Assembly: GCA_900313005.1 (NCBI GenBank)
Contig: ONZJ01000002.1
Coordinates: 2,895,303-2,959,302, forward strand
Source: Rhodobacteraceae bacterium EL129
Lineage (GTDB): Bacteria > Pseudomonadota > Alphaproteobacteria > Rhodobacterales > Rhodobacteraceae
Length of the DNA stretch: 64,000 nucleotides
Reading direction: 5' to 3'
In this document: positions 58,299 to 64,000 of the stretch, piece after piece
Layout of the letters: each line of letters starts with the position of its first letter
Position numbering within the stretch: position 1 is the first letter of the stretch
Program-made: the position numbers and the translations under genes
The notes under the pieces: generated by a model
The model's database searches: none
What the model was told of the DNA's origin: nothing
Seen by the model: only the letters and a program-made list of their open reading frames with translations

Positions 58299-59864
58299 AT
58301 GAGAACGCGAGGCAGGACGCCAATCCGTCTGGGATTGGTCATACTTGCAACGATCTGGATGTTGGTGATCGTCCCCTTAAGTGCGGCGGCGGCGCCTTAT
58401 GCAGCGTTGGTGATGGACGCGCGGAGCGGCAAGGTGCTGCATGCGCGCAATGCAGACACGCGCCTTCACCCGGCATCGTTGACCAAGATGATGACTTTGT
58501 ATGTTGTGTTTGAAGCCATCGAGAACGGAGAGATCAGTCTCGATACAATGGTTAAGGTTTCCAAACACGCCGCATCCGAACCCCCCAGCAAGCTCGGGCT
58601 AAAGGCAGGGCAGCGGATCAAGCTGCGCTATCTGGTGCGCGCGGCCGCGATCAAATCAGCCAATGACGCCGCAACGGCCCTTGCTGAGGCGATTGAGGGG
58701 TCTGAAGCGCGCTTTGCTCGTCGGATGAACCGCACCGCCAAGGCGATGGGCATGTCCCGCACGTCGTTCAAGAACGCCCACGGGCTGACTGAAAGCGGCC
58801 ATTTGTCGACCGCACGTGACATGACCAAACTGGGACGCCATTTGTTTTATGACTACCCTCAGTATTATAATCTCTTTTCGCGCCTGTCGGCTCATGCAGG
58901 CGTGCGCACTGTGAAACACACAAACACGCGCCTGCTGAACTCGTACAAAGGGGCAGATGGCATCAAAACCGGCTATACGCGCGCTGCAGGTTTCAACCTG
59001 ACAGCCAGCGCCGAACGTCACGGTGAACGCATCATTGCAACCGTTTTCGGAGGCCGTTCAACAACAACGCGCAATGCCAAAGTGGCTGAGCTTCTGGATC
59101 TGGGCTTCAAACGTGCGCCACGCCGGGTGGCTCTGCACAAGCCTCGCAAACCTGCGTACCGCGGTAAAATGGGTGGCAGTGCGGGAACAGCGACAACACA
59201 AGTGGCCCAGGCCGCACCCGCCAAGAAAGCGCCAGACGGGCATTATGGTAAAACAATCCGTTTGACCGGAGCCGCCGCGGTAAAAACAAGCCTGCGCCCC
59301 AGAACGCGCCCCGGAGTAGAACCTGCGGTCATTGTCGCGGCTGACATCAACGATGCCGTCAAGGCCGCGCAAAATGTCGATGTGGCGCCCCTGCCCGACG
59401 TCAAACCAGAGGTTAAACCCGAAGAGCTACAGGTCGCACAAGCGTCTGTCTTGCCCAAGAAAACACCCGAGGCACGGCCCAAAGACCTGGTTCAGGCCAA
59501 AGCCGATAGCACTCCGCAAATCGCACCAGTTGACGAAATCGCTGTGAACCAGGCTGTGTTGGCCGCAGTGACCGCCCCTATTCCCGATCCGGTCCAGGAA
59601 GTTGTGACCCGCGTTTCGACATCAGGTGGGCGTCATTGGGGTATCAATGTCGGGCGTTACCCATCTGAGTACAAAGCACGCAAGGTCCTGTTGACCGTCG
59701 CGTTGAACGAAATGAACACATTAGACGGATCGCTGCGCAAGGTTGTGAAACGTAAAGGTGGGTTTGACGCCAACTTCATGGGTATGAGCCAAGACAGTGC
59801 CGATCTGGCCTGCCGCAGGTTACAGGCAAAACAAGTCACTTGCTTCATGATCGGGCCCAGCTAA
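58299..59864 (+). CDS. D-alanyl-D-alanine carboxypeptidase with SPOR domain
   Basis: A 521-residue penicillin-binding protein of the DacA/DacF class. A signal peptide (ILATIWMLVIVPLSAAAA) is followed by the active-site SLTK (60-63), SAN (120-122) and KTG (223-225). A low-complexity linker rich in Pro/Lys/Ala (about 300-430) leads to a C-terminal SPOR domain (GINVGRYPSEYKARKVLL to ADLACRRLQAKQV) that binds denuded septal peptidoglycan. It trims stem peptides in the periplasm. ATG 58299 is used because it begins the signal peptide. Confidence 0.93.
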   Translation: MRTRGRTPIRLGLVILATIWMLVIVPLSAAAAPYAALVMDARSGKVLHARNADTRLHPASLTKMMTLYVVFEAIENGEISLDTMVKVSKHAASEPPSKLGLKAGQRIKLRYLVRAAAIKSANDAATALAEAIEGSEARFARRMNRTAKAMGMSRTSFKNAHGLTESGHLSTARDMTKLGRHLFYDYPQYYNLFSRLSAHAGVRTVKHTNTRLLNSYKGADGIKTGYTRAAGFNLTASAERHGERIIATVFGGRSTTTRNAKVAELLDLGFKRAPRRVALHKPRKPAYRGKMGGSAGTATTQVAQAAPAKKAPDGHYGKTIRLTGAAAVKTSLRPRTRPGVEPAVIVAADINDAVKAAQNVDVAPLPDVKPEVKPEELQVAQASVLPKKTPEARPKDLVQAKADSTPQIAPVDEIAVNQAVLAAVTAPIPDPVQEVVTRVSTSGGRHWGINVGRYPSEYKARKVLLTVALNEMNTLDGSLRKVVKRKGGFDANFMGMSQDSADLACRRLQAKQVTCFMIGPS

Positions 59865-60012
59865 ATCAGCAATTTTTTGCTAGTTTAACTAATTTCGGTT
59901 GGGTTTTGAGCGATCCAGCGGCGGTTTCCCCGTTTCCCTCTCGCAATTTCACCACATTTCTCAGGCATGCATAACTCTCCAATGAGTTGCATTTGCCGTC
60001 TGAGAAAGTGTC

Positions 60013-61071
60013 ATGCCCGATCCATATTTCTCTGAGATCAAGTTCCTAGGAGGAGCGAGCCTTGATTTCATCGAGGTTGCTGTCGATTCCGGGACGGATG
60101 TCAGCAACATTCAGGTGGTTGTTTACAATCCGAATGGGACCGTGCGCACAACAAATGCCTTGGGCACTGTCGTAGACACGATCAACGGTCGCGATGTTTA
60201 TGTGATTGATACGGCAAGCTCGACCACGTTTAACGGATTGAACAAGAATGGTGCCATCGCACTGGTTGAAAATGGTGTGGTGACCTCTTTTCTCTCATTT
60301 GACCGGGTTGTGACAGCGACAGAGGGCCCTGCCAACGAAACCTCTTCAACCTCGTTGGGCACCACCAGCGCCGGTGAATCGCTGGAAACGTCAGATGACG
60401 GAGCAAGCTATCAGGTACAAACTTCACCGAATTCTGGCACCATCCCTTGTTTTGTGTCTGGCACGATGATCCTGACCGACAAGGGGGAATGCCCGGTTGA
60501 AACTCTGAAAGTGGGAGACAAGGTGCTGACCGCTGATGCAGGTCCTCAGCCGATATTGTGGGCGGGGCAACGTGACTTGGCTGTTTGCGAGCACCGATAT
60601 TCCGGCAATCTTCCTGTTTGTATCCCGGCTGGATCGCTGGCCCGCGGTGTCCCAAACCGAGACTTATTCGTTTCGCCCAATCACAGAATAGTGCTGGATC
60701 ACCCTTTCGTCGCGCTTTACTTTCACGTGAACGAAGTTTTGGCACCTGCCAAGGCTTTGGTCGGGCATCGGGGGATTGATATCGGCCCAGTGCACGCGCC
60801 CGTTTGCTATCATCATACCCTGCTTGCAAATCACCAAGTGATTTGGGCCAACGGAGCCCCCAGCGAGAGCCTCCATTTGGCCCAGATGGCTCTGGATGGG
60901 TTCAGTCGTAGTGCACAGGCCGAAATCGTCAAAGCGGCGGGATACCCAGAGACCTATGGACCTACGGCGCGCACCGCTTTGAAACCTTCCGAAGCGGGTC
61001 TTTTGCTGGACGCAAGCCGCGACGAGCAGGTCATACGATCCTGCACACCCATCCTGAAAAGAGTGGCATAA
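60013..61071 (+). CDS. Hint-domain protein
   Basis: A 352-residue protein. Residues 1-140 form a beta-rich lamin-tail-like region (FSEIKFLGGASLDFIEVAVD; IQVVVYNPNGTV). A Hint domain begins at Cys146 (PCFVSGTMILTDKG, with VGDKVLTADAGPQPILWAG and SPNHRIVLDHPFVALYFH). Hint domains can self-cleave at the first Cys. The C-terminal Asn of an intein is not evident. Rhodobacterales carry many such proteins; the function is unknown. It converges on ccoS. Confidence 0.85.
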   Translation: MPDPYFSEIKFLGGASLDFIEVAVDSGTDVSNIQVVVYNPNGTVRTTNALGTVVDTINGRDVYVIDTASSTTFNGLNKNGAIALVENGVVTSFLSFDRVVTATEGPANETSSTSLGTTSAGESLETSDDGASYQVQTSPNSGTIPCFVSGTMILTDKGECPVETLKVGDKVLTADAGPQPILWAGQRDLAVCEHRYSGNLPVCIPAGSLARGVPNRDLFVSPNHRIVLDHPFVALYFHVNEVLAPAKALVGHRGIDIGPVHAPVCYHHTLLANHQVIWANGAPSESLHLAQMALDGFSRSAQAEIVKAAGYPETYGPTARTALKPSEAGLLLDASRDEQVIRSCTPILKRVA

Positions 61072-61074
61072 GCC

Positions 61075-61233
61075 TTAATTCCGAGGGGATTTGTCGTAGT
61101 CACCAGACAGAATACGATGGGCATCCCCCTCGGGGTCGTCGTATTGATTGGTTCGGACGGTATAAACAAAGAATGCCAGTCCGAGCCCGCCGAGGCACAA
61201 TGAAATCGGTATGAGATAGGCCAGAATGTTCAT
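61075..61233 (-). CDS. ccoS: cbb3-type oxidase assembly protein CcoS
   Basis: A 52-residue protein, one membrane helix (ILAYLIPISLCLGGLGLAFF) followed by YTVRTNQYDDPEGDAHRILS, the CcoS tail. It is needed for cofactor insertion in cbb3 oxidase. It overlaps ccoI by 4 bases (start 61233, ccoI end 61230) and is too short for standard size cut-offs. Confidence 0.93.
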   Translation of the reverse strand: MNILAYLIPISLCLGGLGLAFFVYTVRTNQYDDPEGDAHRILSGDYDKSPRN

Positions 61234-63422
61234 CGTGACTTTAACCTCAGTGCATTCAGCGAAACAGTAATGGAACTGGAGGACATCGCCAATGCCGCGA
61301 TCAAAGGTGTGGCCAAACCAGCGATGGCCAGCGGAACCGCGATAACATTGTAGAGCGTCGCAATGGCAAAGTTCTCGCGGATACGGCGAGTTGCTGCGCG
61401 AGCGGTTGTGCAGGCTACGGATATAGGATTCAGATCGCTGCCCAACAATACGATATCACTGGCCACACGTGCTGCGTCCAAGGCGGACGCCGGGGAAATG
61501 GACACATGTGCGGCGCGCAATGCGGCTGTATCGTTCAACCCGTCACCGATCATCAATACACGCTGACCCTTTTGGGCCATGGATTGCACCAGATGCGCCT
61601 TGTCTGCGGGCAAAGCCTCAGCGTCCCACTGCGTGATACCCAATTGGCCTGCCAGGGCCTGCACAGCAGGTGTGCTGTCGCCTGACAGAAGGTGGATCTG
61701 GTAACCAGCCTGATGCAACGCACCAATGCTATCCTTCGCGTCGGGGCGCAATTGATCCTTGAATTCAATCCGGCGCACAGGTCCGTCCCCGGCCTTCAGA
61801 AACGTGGCTGTCTGGTCGCCTGGAACACCTCCTGTCCAATGCGCACGTCCCAAACGAACTTCTTGTCCGTTCCAATGTGCACGGGTGCCATATCCTGGAA
61901 CCTCTTCCACCCCGGTCAATTCTGCAGGGCGGATCCCAGCGCTTTGGCCTGCCGTCACAATAGCCTTTGCCAAAGGGTGTGAAGACCCCTGAGCCAACCC
62001 CATGGCCAACGAAAACTCTTTCTTGGGGAGGGATTCGGCGTTCAAAACCTCCAGCGCTCCTGTTGTCAGAGTGCCTGTCTTGTCGAAGATGATGGTGTCT
62101 ACTTCGGCCAATCGCTCGAGCGCTGTTTCATGTTTAATTAACAAGCCCTTGCGGAAAAGCCGCCCGCTGGCCGCAGTCGTCACCGCAGGCACCGCCAACC
62201 CAAGGGCACAAGGGCATGTGATAATCAGCACAGCCGCTGCAATATTGAGGGCAGTGCGCATATCAAACGTCGCCACGTACCACCCGACAAAGGCCAACGC
62301 CGACAGAATATGCACGCCTGGCGCATAAAGCTTGGCGGCTTGCTCGGCCAGCGAGGTGTAGCGGGATCGTCCAGATTCAGCGATTGCCACCAGATCGGCC
62401 ATGCGGTGCAAAGAGGTGTCGCGCCCCACAGCAGACGCGCGGAGTGTTAGGGGGCCTGTCAAATTGACCTCACCCGCAGAAACAGATTGCCCTGGCTCAG
62501 CTGTCACGGGCAGCGTTTCGCCTGTGAGAAGCGAACGATCAAGTTCGGAGATGCCTTCGGCAATGATCCCATCCACAGGCATCCGGCCACCCGGGCGTAC
62601 CAGAATCAGATCGCCAACGGACAGCTCGGCCAGTGTAACCTGCTCTTCCACGCCATCCTTCAGACGCGTGGCTCGGGGAACTTCCAGGGCCGTAAGCTCT
62701 TCTGCGGCGGATCGCGCCACTGCGCGCGTGCGATGATCAAGATATCGACCTGCCAGCAAAAAGAAGGTTAGCGTCAGCGCTGCGTCGAAATAGGCGTGGT
62801 GACCGCTCAGCGCCGTTTCCCAAAGCGATGTGCCAAGTGCCAGCAGAATGGCTAGTGTGATAGGCACATCCATATTCAGCCGCCTGACCCGCAGGGCCGA
62901 CCACGCATTGCGAAAAAAGGGCTGCCCGGCAAAAGCAATGGCAGGCAGGCTGATCGCCGCCGAAATCCAGTGGAACAAGTCGCGCGTGGCATCTGTTGCT
63001 CCGGACCAAACGGCGACCGACAACAACATAACGTTCATGCTGGCAAAGCCCGCGACAGCCAAACGCATCAGCAATTCGCGGCCTGCCTTATCCGTGGCGG
63101 TTGCGCTGAGGGCATCTGCGTCCAGCTCATGCGCCTCATAGCCCAGCGTTTCGACATATGCGGCCAATGCTTCTTCGGAGGTGTTTGGCGTGGCCTCTAT
63201 CTGTACACGCTTGAGTGTGAGGTTCACACGCGCTGACACTACACCGGGATGCCTATTCAGGCCGGTTTCCACCTTGGAGATACACGCTGCACAGTGGATC
63301 GTTGGCAAAGACAACGTAATGCTAGCCTCTGGCACATGGGTTTGCGCGGCCACCGCATCGGCCAAGGGGGTTGCGGTGCAGGCGGGGCACGCAGACAAAG
63401 ATTGGCGCAGGGCGGCGGTCAT
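61230..63422 (-). CDS. ccoI: copper-transporting P1B-ATPase CcoI/FixI
   Basis: A 730-residue P1B-type ATPase. N-terminal metal-binding parts: CPACTATPL and the HMA motif IHCAACISKVE. The membrane metal site is ITCPCALGLAVP, the phosphorylation site IFDKTGTLT and the hinge MIGDGLNDTAALRAAH. It loads copper for the cbb3 oxidase. It sits in the ccoG-H-I-S order. Confidence 0.95.
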   Translation of the reverse strand: MTAALRQSLSACPACTATPLADAVAAQTHVPEASITLSLPTIHCAACISKVETGLNRHPGVVSARVNLTLKRVQIEATPNTSEEALAAYVETLGYEAHELDADALSATATDKAGRELLMRLAVAGFASMNVMLLSVAVWSGATDATRDLFHWISAAISLPAIAFAGQPFFRNAWSALRVRRLNMDVPITLAILLALGTSLWETALSGHHAYFDAALTLTFFLLAGRYLDHRTRAVARSAAEELTALEVPRATRLKDGVEEQVTLAELSVGDLILVRPGGRMPVDGIIAEGISELDRSLLTGETLPVTAEPGQSVSAGEVNLTGPLTLRASAVGRDTSLHRMADLVAIAESGRSRYTSLAEQAAKLYAPGVHILSALAFVGWYVATFDMRTALNIAAAVLIITCPCALGLAVPAVTTAASGRLFRKGLLIKHETALERLAEVDTIIFDKTGTLTTGALEVLNAESLPKKEFSLAMGLAQGSSHPLAKAIVTAGQSAGIRPAELTGVEEVPGYGTRAHWNGQEVRLGRAHWTGGVPGDQTATFLKAGDGPVRRIEFKDQLRPDAKDSIGALHQAGYQIHLLSGDSTPAVQALAGQLGITQWDAEALPADKAHLVQSMAQKGQRVLMIGDGLNDTAALRAAHVSISPASALDAARVASDIVLLGSDLNPISVACTTARAATRRIRENFAIATLYNVIAVPLAIAGLATPLIAALAMSSSSITVSLNALRLKSR

Positions 63423-63429
63423 TGGCGCT

Positions 63430-63888
63430 TCACTCCTTGATCAGCACAATACGTTGTTGAAATTCAGTGCCATCATCAGCCACGGCTGTCATGCGAATGT
63501 TCCAGTTGCCCTCACCCAGTTGCGCCGCGGCAAAATAGGACTGACCATCAAACCGGAACTCGGGTGTGGTGTCCTCGTAAACATGTGTGGCGCGCCCCAA
63601 GGTCGCGGTCAGATTTTTGACCTCAACAGGCTGTCCATCCGCATCTGTGATCGACAGGGTCAGTAGCCCATCGGCGTGACGGGCACGCACGGTCCAGCCC
63701 AAGGCTTCTTGGGCCGTGCGCCGATCATCAAAGTGCTGGCTGGCGGTGTATGAGTTTTTGACCTCTAGCCCGGGAAAGGTCGTCACCGCCGAATAGGCCA
63801 GCGCCAGGTTCACACCAATGATCAGCGCAAAGCTGGCGAAGAAGCCCCAGAACACATGAGTCCCCGTGATTTCCTTTTCGACGCGCAT
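63430..63888 (-). CDS. ccoH: FixH/CcoH family protein
   Basis: A 152-residue protein with one N-terminal membrane helix (HVFWGFFASFALIIGVNLAL) and a periplasmic beta domain (GLEVKNSYTASQHFDDRR... ALGW). It is the FixH subunit of cbb3 oxidase assembly. The start ATG 63888 directly follows the ccoG stop. Confidence 0.93.
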   Translation of the reverse strand: MRVEKEITGTHVFWGFFASFALIIGVNLALAYSAVTTFPGLEVKNSYTASQHFDDRRTAQEALGWTVRARHADGLLTLSITDADGQPVEVKNLTATLGRATHVYEDTTPEFRFDGQSYFAAAQLGEGNWNIRMTAVADDGTEFQQRIVLIKE

Positions 63889-64000
63889 CTATTGATCCTT
63901 TCCGTTGAAAACAGTGTCTTTGTGGGCGCGGTCTCCGTTTGAGGTATCTTCGACCCAAAGCCGAATATCGCTGTGCTCGACGCGGGCCGCCCGGGCGCTA
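63889..64000 (-). CDS. ccoG: CcoG (FixG) C-terminal part, cut by the window edge
   Basis: The last 36 codons of a minus-strand gene: ARVEHSDIRLWVEDTSNGDR, then AHKDTVFNGKDQ and a TAG. This is the C-terminal Ig-like part of CcoG/FixG, a membrane Fe-S protein for cbb3 biogenesis. The rest lies outside the window. Confidence 0.85.
   Translation of the reverse strand, partial: SARAARVEHSDIRLWVEDTSNGDRAHKDTVFNGKDQ

Overview
The window is chromosomal DNA of a marine alphaproteobacterium, most likely Rhodobacterales (Roseobacter group). The evidence is a complete DMSP lyase DddP with every published metal and catalytic residue in place, a cbb3-oxidase ccoGHIS cluster, a Rhodobacterales-style cobalamin locus, a RutR-controlled reductive pyrimidine pathway, GC-rich coding sequence, and a conserved intergenic motif typical of the group. 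No rRNA, tRNA, CRISPR array, transposase or prophage gene was seen.

Layout. 1-6.5 kb is housekeeping: LysE exporter, methyltransferase, rnhA, TRIC-type channel, two small membrane proteins, and fmt, an inactive-looking deformylase paralog and def on the minus strand, then a PatB-type C-S lyase. 6.6-13.9 kb is a minus-strand cobalamin operon (DUF6732, cbiX, cobH, cobL, cobI, cbiG-cobJ fusion, DUF6882, cobM). 14-19.3 kb carries a glutathionyl-hydroquinone reductase, dddP, a diguanylate cyclase, a hydrolase-OsmC fusion and a degenerate receiver. 19.4-21.6 kb is DUF1636-cobC-cobD. 21.7-28.6 kb holds a lytic transglycosylase, a THUMP methyltransferase, smc and an MBL hydrolase. 28.7-36.6 kb is a second cobalamin/cobalt operon (hupE, cobW, GNAT, cobN, MFS) behind a cobalamin riboswitch; cobO follows at 37.1 kb.

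37.7-44.9 kb is more accessory: an AT-richer XRE-type regulator, tandem Lin0512 paralogs, an SBP56/methanethiol-oxidase-like protein with a small permease, a GntR regulator, and a cupin-DUF4142-TetR operon behind two copies of an 18-bp palindrome. 44.9-56.3 kb is a coherent pyrimidine-degradation locus: preT-preA, two RutR-like regulators, then a ureidopropionase-type amidohydrolase, dihydropyrimidinase and a complete NMT1/THI5-type ABC importer ending in a strong terminator. Three RutR-like boxes (TTGACCA-NN-TGGTCAA type) lie before preT and between the regulators and the amidohydrolase. 56.3-64 kb has an asparagine-synthase-like protein, a DD-carboxypeptidase with SPOR domain, a Hint-domain protein and ccoS-ccoI-ccoH-ccoG (cut by the window edge).

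How it fits together. The two cobalamin blocks supply ring methylation and contraction, cobalt insertion, adenosylation and the aminopropanol arm; cobG/cobZ, cobF, cobK, cobB, cobQ, cobS/T, cobP, cobU and cobV are not in the window. CbiX and a CbiG domain (early cobalt insertion) occur beside CobN (late insertion). The most unusual items are the deformylase paralog lacking both the Cys ligand and the catalytic Glu, the paired regulatory palindromes, twin TCGTACGA palindromes after preA, and two long inverted repeats that fill intergenic space.
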